A stretch of DNA of 17,587 nt. Origin: Haloarculaceae archaeon. GTDB taxonomy: Archaea > Halobacteriota > Halobacteria > Halobacteriales > Haloarculaceae. The stretch lies in the NCBI GenBank assembly GCA_018609945.1, contig JAHENO010000296.1:1-17587 (forward strand), written 5' to 3'. Position 1 is the first letter of the stretch; the number at the start of each line of letters is the position of its first letter. Shown in pieces: positions 7,782 through 15,074 of this stretch. The notes beneath the pieces were generated by a model. The model did no database searches. It had not been told where the DNA came from and worked only from the letters and a program-made list of their open reading frames with translations. The position numbers and the translations under genes were made by a program.

Positions 7782-8759
7782 TCACAACAGGGCCCGCACC
7801 GCCAGGAACGCGAGCGTCGTCACGGTCAGAAAGTGAGCGAGCACGACCGCGACCGGACGCGCGCCCGCCACACCGAGGCCGCGCGGGTTCAGTTTGACAC
7901 CGAGGCCGACGAACGCGAGCGTGAACAGCCAGTCGCCGACAGTCGAGACAGCACCCCTGGCCGCGGCGTCGAGAACGCCGGCGTTTGCCAGCACCGCAAC
8001 GACGAAGAAGCCGACGAGGAACTTGGGAAAGCGGGTCCAGACCTCCGTGGCGTCGGTTCGCCCGCCGTCCGCGTAGGACAGGGCGTACGCGACCGCGACC
8101 ACGCCGATGAACGCGTTCCGGACCAGTTTCGTGACGGTCGCCCACTGACCCGCGGTCTCGGAGACGGCAAACCCCGCCGCCGCGGCGGGACCGGTACTGA
8201 ACAGGCTCAGTCCGACCCACACGCCGAAGACGCGGTCGGGCAGACCGAGGACGGCACCGACGAGGGGAAAGGTAACCAGCGTCGCGGCATCGAACAGCAA
8301 CACCGTCCCGACGGCGTAGGCGACGGCGGCCTCGTCGCTGTCGATGCTGCTCGCGACGGCCAGCACCGCCGAGACGCCACAGACGCTGGCGCCTGCGGCG
8401 AGCAACGGCCGGGTTTGGTCACCCACACTCGCAAGGCGCCCGGCGACTTCGCCGAACCCGACCCCGAGGGCGATCACGGCGACCGCGAGTCCGGCGACGG
8501 CTGGCCCGGCTCCGACCAGCTGTTCGACCGTCAGGCTCGCCCCGAGCAACACGACGCCAGTCTCCAGCAGGAGCTTGTACCGATCGACCCCCGGCTCGAC
8601 GTAGTCGGGGAGCGAGAGTACCGTCCCCAGCACGACCCCGCACCCAACGGCCACCACGAGCGGATCGACCGGCGTCGCCCCGCCGACGGCCCGCGCGAGG
8701 ACGCCCGCGACGGCGAGCACCGCCAGTCCCGGGAGGAGGCGTCCGACACTGTCCGTCAT
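7782..8759 (-). CDS. suyZ: YeiH/UPF0324 putative sulfate exporter (PSE) family membrane protein; candidate SuyZ
   Basis: Polytopic inner-membrane protein of 325 residues with about 9-10 hydrophobic helices. Family signatures: LLETGVVLLGASL near 80-93, GASVCGVSAVLAVASSI near 135-151, a GTVLLFDAATLVTFPLVG stretch, VTKLVRNAFIG, and PKFLVGFF. SuyZ of bacterial sulfolactate and cysteate degraders belongs to this family and is proposed to export the sulfate or sulfite formed after desulfonation. Its start at 8759 overlaps the stop of the 43-residue upstream ORF by one base (TGATG). Its stop is 56 nt before the suyA start. Of the six genes, this family match is the one that most favours a sulfonate pathway over ordinary sugar-acid catabolism. 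Confidence 0.85.
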   Translation of the reverse strand: MTDSVGRLLPGLAVLAVAGVLARAVGGATPVDPLVVAVGCGVVLGTVLSLPDYVEPGVDRYKLLLETGVVLLGASLTVEQLVGAGPAVAGLAVAVIALGVGFGEVAGRLASVGDQTRPLLAAGASVCGVSAVLAVASSIDSDEAAVAYAVGTVLLFDAATLVTFPLVGAVLGLPDRVFGVWVGLSLFSTGPAAAAGFAVSETAGQWATVTKLVRNAFIGVVAVAYALSYADGGRTDATEVWTRFPKFLVGFFVVAVLANAGVLDAAARGAVSTVGDWLFTLAFVGLGVKLNPRGLGVAGARPVAVVLAHFLTVTTLAFLAVRALL

Positions 8760-8890
8760 CAAACGGTTCCGAGCGCGATGACGAGCACGATTGCGAGGCC
8801 GAGGAGCGTCGCCCTCCAGCCCCTGTCGGCGCCAGCGAGCCGGTTCAACGCCGCCCGACACCAGTCGGTTGTCCGGTCCGGCAGACGCAT
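8759..8890 (-). CDS. Small one-TM protein (43 aa) coupled to the PSE exporter
   Basis: The encoded protein has a basic, amphipathic N-terminal half (about residues 1-25) and one C-terminal hydrophobic helix, ATLLGLAIVLVIALGTV. I do not recognise a family. Three things support a real gene. A GTTTAACA box lies at 8915-8922, exactly 25-32 nt upstream of the ATG, predicting a leaderless mRNA. The stop codon shares one base with the start of the exporter gene. The ORF fills the whole gap between the hydroxyacid dehydrogenase and the exporter. It may be a small accessory or assembly subunit of the exporter, or a leader peptide that couples exporter translation. Confidence 0.55.
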   Translation of the reverse strand: MRLPDRTTDWCRAALNRLAGADRGWRATLLGLAIVLVIALGTV

Positions 8891-8914
8891 ATACTCAGTC
8901 GCCGGCGCGTGCCC

Positions 8915-8922
8915 TGTTAAAC
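8915..8922 (-). promoter_or_regulatory. TATA-like box for the 43-aa ORF and exporter
   Basis: The minus strand reads GTTTAACA, 25-32 nt upstream of the ATG at 8890. It overlaps the stop codon (8917-8919) of the upstream dehydrogenase. It would give the exporter unit its own promoter in addition to read-through. Confidence 0.45.
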
Positions 8923-9900
8923 CTGTCCTCTCTCGTTGACCACGTGTTCCGGCTCCTCGCCGGTCAGGACGGTCCGGACGGCCTCGGCCGCGCGTCGCCG
9001 TCGCTCGGCGTTGGACTCCTCCGAGTACCACGCGACGTGTGGCGTAACGAGGACGTGCGGGTGGTCCCGGAGAGGCTGGTCGGACGCCGGCGGTTCCTCG
9101 GGAAAGACGTCGAGTCCGGCACCCGCAACCTCGCCAGCCTCGAGTGCCGCGTGTAGATCCTCGGTGTCGACGATCGCCCCCCGGGCGACGTTGACGAGTA
9201 CCGCTCCCTCGCGCATCCGGTCGAACGCGTCGGCGTCGAACAGCCCGCGGGTCCCGTCGGTCAGCGGCGAGTGCACCGTCACGGCGTCCGACCGCGCCAG
9301 CAGTGCCTCGAAGGGGACCTTCTCGACGCCGTGGCCGGCCATCTCATCGTCGCCGACGAACGGGTCGGAGGCGACCACCTCGTCGACCATCGGGACGAGC
9401 CGTTCGGCGACGGTCCGGCCGATGGCGCCGAAGCCGACGATCCCGGCCGTGAGCGTCGAGAGGCGGTGCATCGGCGGGGCAGCCTCGCGGTCCCACCCGC
9501 CCGCAGCGATCGATCGCTGATACTGTGGCAGGCCACGGAGGAGTCCCAAAAGGAGCGTCACGGCGTGGGTGGCGACCTCTTCGAGACAGTAGTCGGGCAC
9601 GTTGGTCACGTAGATCCCCCGGTCGGTCGCCGCCTCCAGGTCGACGTTGTCGACCCCGACGCCGTACCGGGCGACGATCCGGCAGTCCCCCGCGGCCTCG
9701 ATGTCCGCGGCGTCGAGGTCGTACCGCAGGTTCAACACGCCGTCGGCCTCCCGGAGCGCGTCCCGTACCGCTTTCTCGTCGGGTGCGCCGCCGACATCGT
9801 CGGCAAGTGCGGTCACGTCCGCGACGCCGTCGAGCACCTCCCGCTCGATTGAGAGGTCGTCGAAGTCGTGGTCGGTCACCACGACGGTGTACTCGGCCAT
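8917..9900 (-). CDS. slcC: D-isomer-specific 2-hydroxyacid dehydrogenase; candidate (S)-sulfolactate dehydrogenase
   Basis: NAD-dependent oxidoreductase of the D-2-hydroxyacid family, 327 residues (full length). The nucleotide-binding GFGAIG is at 156-161. The catalytic triad is visible as Arg240 (NVARGAIVD), Glu269 (DVFPEEPP) and His288 (TPHVAWYSEES). Bacterial SlcC, which oxidises (S)-sulfolactate to sulfopyruvate, is in this family. With ComC it forms a two-enzyme racemase that feeds SuyAB. Glyoxylate/hydroxypyruvate reductase or phosphoglycerate dehydrogenase-like activity are alternatives. The start at 9900 has only a weak TATA-like element (ACCCTTTT, 9925-9932). It heads the block that runs down to 5250 on the same strand. 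Confidence 0.85.
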   Translation of the reverse strand: MAEYTVVVTDHDFDDLSIEREVLDGVADVTALADDVGGAPDEKAVRDALREADGVLNLRYDLDAADIEAAGDCRIVARYGVGVDNVDLEAATDRGIYVTNVPDYCLEEVATHAVTLLLGLLRGLPQYQRSIAAGGWDREAAPPMHRLSTLTAGIVGFGAIGRTVAERLVPMVDEVVASDPFVGDDEMAGHGVEKVPFEALLARSDAVTVHSPLTDGTRGLFDADAFDRMREGAVLVNVARGAIVDTEDLHAALEAGEVAGAGLDVFPEEPPASDQPLRDHPHVLVTPHVAWYSEESNAERRRRAAEAVRTVLTGEEPEHVVNERGQV

Positions 9901-10014
9901 ACGCGACGCGCGGGCGGGCGGCGCAAAAGGGTAGCGAAGGCCACCCGGAGGGAGACTCGACGACCCTCGAACAGCACGCGAACGCCTCCAGCGGTGAGCG
10001 CGACCGGCGCGGGA

Positions 10015-11274
10015 CTAGAGCACCATCTCGGAGCCGTCGGTGAGGTACTCGGCGACCAGGTCCCGGTTCAGTTCGACCCCCAGCCCCGGCCCCTCGGGCA
10101 CCCGGATCGCCCCTTCCTCGAGAATTGGGTCGTCGCTGGCAACGCGCTCGCACATCTCGTTCCACCAGGGGACGTCGCGTGCGTGCCACTCCATGCACAG
10201 GAAGTTCGGGATGGCCGCCGACACGTGCGCGCCGGCGACAGTGCCCAGCGGGCTGGAGATGTTGTGGGACGCGATGGGGACGCCGTAGAGATCACAGACC
10301 GTCGCGATGTCCACGAACTCGCCCAGGCCGCCACACTTGTTGACGTCGGGGGCAGCGATATCGAACACCCCCGTTCGCGCGGCCCTGTTGAACTGGTCGG
10401 TTCCGACGAGGTTCTCGCCGGTGAGTACGGGCACGTCGAGTGCCTCGGTGACCCGTCGCTGGGCCTCGAACTTCTCCGGCGGCACGGGATCTTCGAGCCA
10501 CGCCAGGTCGTACGGTTCGAGTTCCCTCCCGAGGCGGATGGCCGTCTCGACGGTGAAGTTCCAGTGGAGGTCCATCCCCAGGTCGACGTCGTAACCGATC
10601 TCGTCGCGGACTGCCCCGACGAGGCGGACCTTGTGGTCGATGGCCGCGTTGTCCATGCGGCGGTTTGCCTCGTCGTACTCGGCGTGTGTCGGGACGTCGA
10701 GGTCGAACTTCAGGGCGTCGAACCCCTCGTCGACCACCTCGCGTGCGGCACGGGCGTACGAGTCCGGCGTGTACACCTCCTCTGGGTCGTACTCGTCTGC
10801 CTCGCCCAGCGACTCGCCGCCGTGGGTGTCACAGTAGATCCTGATCTCGTCGCGGTACTTGCCGCCGAGCAACTCGTAGACCGGGACGTCCAGCACCTTG
10901 CCCTTGATGTCGTGACAGGCGGTCTCGATGGCGGTGAAGGCGGCCTGCCCGATCCGGCCACAGCCGGTGTAGCGCTGTTCGAGCAATTCCCGGATCCGGC
11001 TCGTGTCCAGCGGATTCTCGCCCTCGAGGTCGACGGACATCCGCGCGGCCATGTCGAGGGCGGCCTCGGCCCGGAACGTCTCACCCAGGCCGTAGACGCC
11101 GGCGTCGGTCTCGAGTTTGACGATGCCCCAGGTGAAGTTGCCCGCGACGGCCATCGTCCGGACGTCCGTGATGGCGATGTCGCGCTCCGGCGGCCGGTTC
11201 TGTTCGGTCATCCCCATGTCCCGCCAGGGCACGCCCCCGCCCTGGGGGATCCGGTAGTCTGGTTCGTCGTCCAT
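10015..11274 (-). CDS. Enolase-superfamily (mandelate racemase-type) sugar-acid dehydratase
   Basis: Mg-dependent dehydratase turning an aldonate into its 2-keto-3-deoxy form, 419 residues. Metal ligands are visible as Asp235 (GMDLHWNFT), Glu261 (WLEDPVPPE) and Glu287 (LTGENLV). Catalytic candidates are Lys189 (LKFDLD), His237, and His337 in ASHNISSPLG. Haloarchaea use enolase-family enzymes for gluconate and xylonate dehydration, where many bacteria use IlvD/Edd proteins. A CTTTAACC box at 11299-11306 is correctly spaced for ATG 11274 and too close for the in-frame ATG at 11289. In the sulfosugar model it would dehydrate 6-deoxy-6-sulfogluconate and pass the product to the aldolase at 724. 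Gluconate, galactonate or xylonate dehydratase remain possible. About 35 residues precede the usual family start. Confidence 0.9.
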   Translation of the reverse strand: MDDEPDYRIPQGGGVPWRDMGMTEQNRPPERDIAITDVRTMAVAGNFTWGIVKLETDAGVYGLGETFRAEAALDMAARMSVDLEGENPLDTSRIRELLEQRYTGCGRIGQAAFTAIETACHDIKGKVLDVPVYELLGGKYRDEIRIYCDTHGGESLGEADEYDPEEVYTPDSYARAAREVVDEGFDALKFDLDVPTHAEYDEANRRMDNAAIDHKVRLVGAVRDEIGYDVDLGMDLHWNFTVETAIRLGRELEPYDLAWLEDPVPPEKFEAQRRVTEALDVPVLTGENLVGTDQFNRAARTGVFDIAAPDVNKCGGLGEFVDIATVCDLYGVPIASHNISSPLGTVAGAHVSAAIPNFLCMEWHARDVPWWNEMCERVASDDPILEEGAIRVPEGPGLGVELNRDLVAEYLTDGSEMVL

Positions 11275-11298
11275 CGTGTGTGGCCACATGCAAGCCGG

Positions 11299-11306
11299 GG
11301 TTAAAG
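11299..11306 (-). promoter_or_regulatory. TATA-like box for the sugar-acid dehydratase
   Basis: The minus strand reads CTTTAACC, 25-32 nt upstream of the ATG at 11274. It shares a short divergent control region with the GH31 promoter box at 11336-11343. Confidence 0.6.
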
Positions 11307-11335
11307 ATTCCGGGGACCCGTCCGCTACCGCGTGG

Positions 11336-11343
11336 ATTTATTA
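11336..11343 (+). promoter_or_regulatory. TATA-like box for the GH31 glycosidase
   Basis: ATTTATTA sits exactly 25-32 nt upstream of the ATG at 11368. It supports that start over the GTG at 11332, which lies upstream of the box. Confidence 0.65.
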
Positions 11344-11367
11344 CCCGGAGCGTTCCATCCTTCGAGA

Positions 11368-13731
11368 ATGACGACGGGACACGTGACCGTGACGACCGTG
11401 GACTCCTACCGGGTCGAGGACCGGCTGGTGACCTTCGAGTGTACCACCGAATCGAGCGTGGAACGGCTGACCGACCAGCCCTGGACGGTCCCGGTGAGCC
11501 TGGAGTTTTTCGGTCCCGCGACCTTCCGCTTCGAACTCCAGGCCAACCCGGAAGCCAGGGAGCGCCATCCGGCCGAGGGGGGGCGGGAACGGTATCCGGA
11601 CCTCGACCCCGAAGCCATCTCCGAGCCCGTCGACCTCTCGGTGACGGAAGCGGAGGGGACAGTCGTCGTCGAGACCGGCGCGGTCACGGTCCACGTGCGT
11701 ACCGATCCCTGGGACTTCCGCGTCGAGCGCGACGGCGAGGTCCTCTTCGCCGAGGAGCGGGAGCTGTACGACGTGCGCGGGAACGACCGCACGCCGCCGC
11801 TCGGCTTCGAACTGGAGGAGATCAACGAGGGGCCACACCGGGTCGCGGAGACGCGGACGGCCTTCCGGCTCCAGCCCGAGGAGCGCGTCTACGGGCTGGG
11901 CGAGCAGTTCACCGGCTTCGACCGCCGCGGGCGGACCTTCGACCTCTGGCACGTCGAGCCGCTCGGCACCCAGACCCAGCACGCGTACAAGAACATCCCG
12001 TTTCACCTCTCGACTGCCGGGTACGGGATGCTCGTCGACACGACCAGCCGCGTCCACTACGACCTGGGTCACTCAACGACGGCGACCGGCGTCGTCTCGG
12101 TCGCGGACGACCGGTTCAGCTGCGTGTTCTTCTGCGAGGACTCGTTCACCGACATCCTCGAGACCTACACCGGCCTGACCGGCCGGCCCGACCGCCCGCC
12201 GAAGTGGAGTTTCGGGCTCTGGATGTCGCGGCTCGGCTACGAGTCCCGGGAGGAACTCGAGGGGGTCGCCGAGCGCCTCCGCGAGGAGGACATCCCGGCG
12301 GACGTGATCCACCTCGATCCGTTCTGGATGCGGGACGAGCACGCGTGTGACCTGGTGTGGGACCGCGAGCAGTTTCCCGACCCCGAGGGCATGATCGAGG
12401 ACCTCCACGACCGGCACTTCCGGCTCTCGCTGTGGGAACACCCGCACGTGCCCGTCGGCACCGACGCCTTCGAGACCGGGCGCGCGGAGGGGTACTTCGT
12501 GAACGACGGCACCGGCAAACCCTACGTGATGGACCGGACCTGTCAGGGGGCCTACCGTGGCGCGCTCGTGGACTTCAGCGATCCGGACGCGACGGAGTGG
12601 TGGCAGGAGAAACACCGCGACCTGCTGGCGATGGGCGTCGACGTGTTCAAGACCGACTACGGGGAGTACGTCCCGGCGGACGCCGTCTTCGACAACGGTC
12701 GCTCCGGGCAGTCCATGCACAACCTCTACCCGTACCTCTACAACGAGGCAGTCTACGAGGTCACCCGCGACGTCCACGGCGAGGACGGACTGGTGTGGGG
12801 CCGGTCGGCCTGGATCGGCAGCCAGCGGTTTCCAGTCCACTGGGGGGGCGATCCACACCCGTCCGAGAGCGGCATGGCGGCCGCACTCCGGGGCGGCCTC
12901 TCGGCGTCGCTGTCGGGCATCGCGTTCTGGAGTCACGACATCGGGGGCTTCCGGGGAACGCCGTCGCCGGAGTTGTACGTCCGCTGGGCGCAGTTCGGCC
13001 TGCTGTCGAGCCACGCGCGCTGTCACGGGACGACGCCCCGGGAACCCTGGGCGTTCGGCGAGGCGGCGACCGACCAGTTCCGGACGTACGCCGAGCTACG
13101 GTACAGCCTGTTGCCCTACATCTACACGTACGCCGAAGTCGCCGCACGCACCGGCCTGCCGGTCGTCCGTCCGCTCGTCTTGGAGTACCAGGACGACCCT
13201 GCCGTCCGACAGCTCGATACCCAGTACCTGCTGGGCGAGGACCTCCTCGTCGTTCCGGTCTTCGCCGGCAGCGGGACCCGGTCGGTCTACCTCCCTGCCG
13301 GCGAGTGGGTCGACTACTGGACCGGTGACCGATACGAGAGCGAACAGACGGTGTATCGGGAGGTCGACCTGGGGACCCTGCCGCTGTTCGTCCGTGCCGG
13401 CAGCGTGATTCCGCGGCGAGACCCCACCCGGCACGTCCAGCCGGGAACCCCGGACGAACTGACGCTCCGGGCGAGACTGGCCGATGGGGAGGCGCGCGGC
13501 CGGTTCTTCGACGAGGACCGCGACGAACTCGTGCGGGTCCGCGTCGACGCCTCCCGGACGGGCGTCGACGTCGACCTCCCGACGCTGGCCAGCGACCGCG
13601 TCGTGGTGGAAGTGGAGGGCGTCGACCAGCCCGACGCCGTCCGCGTCAACGGTGACCGACTCGACCGCTCGGACGACCCGGAACCGGGGGACTGGGCGCT
13701 GATGGACGGCACGGTCGTCGCCGTGGTCTGA
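11368..13731 (+). CDS. GH31 family alpha-glycosidase, YicI-like, cytoplasmic
   Basis: Retaining alpha-glycosidase of 787 residues with no signal peptide, so it acts on imported substrate. An N-terminal beta-sandwich (about 1-275) is followed by the (beta/alpha)8 barrel (about 278-600) and C-terminal beta domains. The nucleophile is Asp430 in FKTDYGEY and the acid/base is Asp495 in VHWGGD; the 65-residue spacing matches the family. The segments MHNLYPYLYNEAVYE, RSAWIGSQRFPVHWGG and SHDIGGF are typical of YicI alpha-xylosidase and related alpha-glucosidases. The sulfonate-binding residues I recall from E. coli YihQ (QDW..R..W and the Tyr of DIGGY) are replaced here by DPFWM at 317-321 and Phe528. 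It is therefore not a canonical sulfoquinovosidase. It is divergent from the dehydratase and upstream of the ATPase. Confidence 0.93.
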   Translation: MTTGHVTVTTVDSYRVEDRLVTFECTTESSVERLTDQPWTVPVSLEFFGPATFRFELQANPEARERHPAEGGRERYPDLDPEAISEPVDLSVTEAEGTVVVETGAVTVHVRTDPWDFRVERDGEVLFAEERELYDVRGNDRTPPLGFELEEINEGPHRVAETRTAFRLQPEERVYGLGEQFTGFDRRGRTFDLWHVEPLGTQTQHAYKNIPFHLSTAGYGMLVDTTSRVHYDLGHSTTATGVVSVADDRFSCVFFCEDSFTDILETYTGLTGRPDRPPKWSFGLWMSRLGYESREELEGVAERLREEDIPADVIHLDPFWMRDEHACDLVWDREQFPDPEGMIEDLHDRHFRLSLWEHPHVPVGTDAFETGRAEGYFVNDGTGKPYVMDRTCQGAYRGALVDFSDPDATEWWQEKHRDLLAMGVDVFKTDYGEYVPADAVFDNGRSGQSMHNLYPYLYNEAVYEVTRDVHGEDGLVWGRSAWIGSQRFPVHWGGDPHPSESGMAAALRGGLSASLSGIAFWSHDIGGFRGTPSPELYVRWAQFGLLSSHARCHGTTPREPWAFGEAATDQFRTYAELRYSLLPYIYTYAEVAARTGLPVVRPLVLEYQDDPAVRQLDTQYLLGEDLLVVPVFAGSGTRSVYLPAGEWVDYWTGDRYESEQTVYREVDLGTLPLFVRAGSVIPRRDPTRHVQPGTPDELTLRARLADGEARGRFFDEDRDELVRVRVDASRTGVDVDLPTLASDRVVVEVEGVDQPDAVRVNGDRLDRSDDPEPGDWALMDGTVVAVV

Positions 13732-13843
13732 GCGCGGCCGGTCCATCGGGTATGGCGTCACCACATCGGTCGCTCGCCGTCAGGTCGACCCGGCGGAGAT
13801 GTGTGGCCCGCCGCGGGCGACTCGTCGCAGTCGATGACGATGG

Positions 13844-13851
13844 GATTTAAG
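13844..13851 (+). promoter_or_regulatory. TATA-like box for the ABC ATPase gene
   Basis: GATTTAAG predicts transcription starting near 13876. That is downstream of the in-frame ATG at 13866 and 8 nt before the ATG at 13884, so it favours 13884 as the start. Confidence 0.45.
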
Positions 13852-13883
13852 AGCCCGGCGGGAATATGAGGTACAACCGAGAC

Positions 13884-15011
13884 ATGGGCGAACTCAGGCT
13901 CGACGAGCTAACCAAAATCTTCGACGATCGCGGCACGGAAGTCGTGGCCGTCGACGAACTGGACCTCACGGTACGCGACGGCGAGTTCCTCGTGCTCGTG
14001 GGTCCGTCGGGATGTGGGAAATCGACCACGCTCAGGTGTATCGCGGGACTCGAACGGGTGACGACCGGCCGCATACGGCTGGACGGGCGCGACATCACGG
14101 ACGCGAAACCCAAGGAACGGGACATGGCGATGGTGTTCCAGAATTACGCGCTGTACCCGCACATGACCGTCAGGAAGAACATCGGGTACGGCCTGAAGAT
14201 CACGACGGATCTCTCGAAGGACGAGATCCGGGAGCGCGTCGAGTCGACGGCAGAACTGCTCGAGATCGACGAACTCCTCGACAAGAAGCCGAAGGAACTG
14301 TCGGGTGGGCAACAACAGCGCGTGGCGCTCGGACGGGCGATCATCCGCGAGCCCGAGGTGTTCCTGATGGACGAGCCCCTGTCCAACCTGGACGCCAAGC
14401 TCCGGACGCAGATGCGGACGGAGATCCAGCAACTCCAGCAGGAGATGAACGTCACCACGATCTACGTCACCCACGACCAGACCGAGGCGATGACGATGGG
14501 GGACCGCATCGCCATCCTCGACGCTGGCGAACTCCAGCAAGTCGGGACGCCCCTCGAGTGTTACCACAGCCCGGAAAACCGGTTCGTGGCCGGGTTCATC
14601 GGATCTCCGAGCATGAATTTCATGGAAACGCGGCGGGACGGGACGTCCCTCGTCCACGACGCCTTCGAGTACGACCTCTCGGAGAGGACTGCCGATCGGC
14701 TGCCGGTCGGCACGGACCGACTGACGCTGGGCATCAGGCCGGAACACATCGAACTCGCGGAGCGATCCGACCGTAACGCCGTTGCGACCGACGTCAGCGT
14801 GGTCGAACCGATGGGGGAGGTCACGTACGTCTACGTCGAGATCGGCGACACGACCTACACCGTCAGCGTCGACGGTGAGACCAGAATCGACGCCGGCGAC
14901 GAGATCGCAGTCGCATTCCCCGAGGAGAAGATCCACCTCTTCGACGAGGGCGGTGCGGCACTCAAAAACAGCGACGTGACCGAGAGAGCCCCGCCCCAAC
15001 AGCGGCCCTGA
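13884..15011 (+). CDS. ABC transporter ATP-binding protein, MalK/UgpC type
   Basis: Energising subunit for the sugar importer, 375 residues. Walker A GPSGCGKST is at 40-48, the Q-loop Gln is at 86, the signature LSGGQQQR is at 139-146, Walker B VFLMDEP is at 159-165, and the switch His197 is in THDQTEAM. A C-terminal TOBE/MalK-type regulatory domain (about 240-360) follows; IRPEHIEL is a recognisable piece of it. The permeases and binding protein are about 9 kb away on the other strand. No other ATPase is in the window, so this is the likely partner. An alternative start is the ATG at 13866. Confidence 0.93.
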   Translation: MGELRLDELTKIFDDRGTEVVAVDELDLTVRDGEFLVLVGPSGCGKSTTLRCIAGLERVTTGRIRLDGRDITDAKPKERDMAMVFQNYALYPHMTVRKNIGYGLKITTDLSKDEIRERVESTAELLEIDELLDKKPKELSGGQQQRVALGRAIIREPEVFLMDEPLSNLDAKLRTQMRTEIQQLQQEMNVTTIYVTHDQTEAMTMGDRIAILDAGELQQVGTPLECYHSPENRFVAGFIGSPSMNFMETRRDGTSLVHDAFEYDLSERTADRLPVGTDRLTLGIRPEHIELAERSDRNAVATDVSVVEPMGEVTYVYVEIGDTTYTVSVDGETRIDAGDEIAVAFPEEKIHLFDEGGAALKNSDVTERAPPQQRP

Positions 15012-15027
15012 CCACCGTGGGACGCGC

Positions 15028-15044
15028 GTTTGGCCCTCGCAAAC
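15028..15044 (+). promoter_or_regulatory. 17-nt inverted repeat overlapping the iclR promoter (candidate operator)
   Basis: GTTTGGCCCTCGCAAAC has GTTTG and CAAAC arms. It covers -47 to -31 relative to the predicted leaderless start of the IclR gene, so it abuts or overlaps BRE/TATA. Related 17-mers lie at 15850, 15961 and 16156. IclR proteins bind short inverted repeats and often control their own gene, so autoregulation is likely but unproven. Confidence 0.5.
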
Positions 15045-15050
15045 AATTAA
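15043..15050 (+). promoter_or_regulatory. TATA-like box for the IclR regulator
   Basis: ACAATTAA lies exactly 25-32 nt upstream of the ATG at 15075, supporting that start over the GTG at 15069. Confidence 0.6.
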
Positions 15051-15074
15051 GTCCCCGGGGGCTAACTAGTGGGC

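Noticed and set aside
11368..13731. Naming the GH31 gene a sulfoquinovosidase (yihQ)
   Set aside because: The sulfonate-binding residues known from YihQ are not at the expected positions, so only the family name is justified from sequence.
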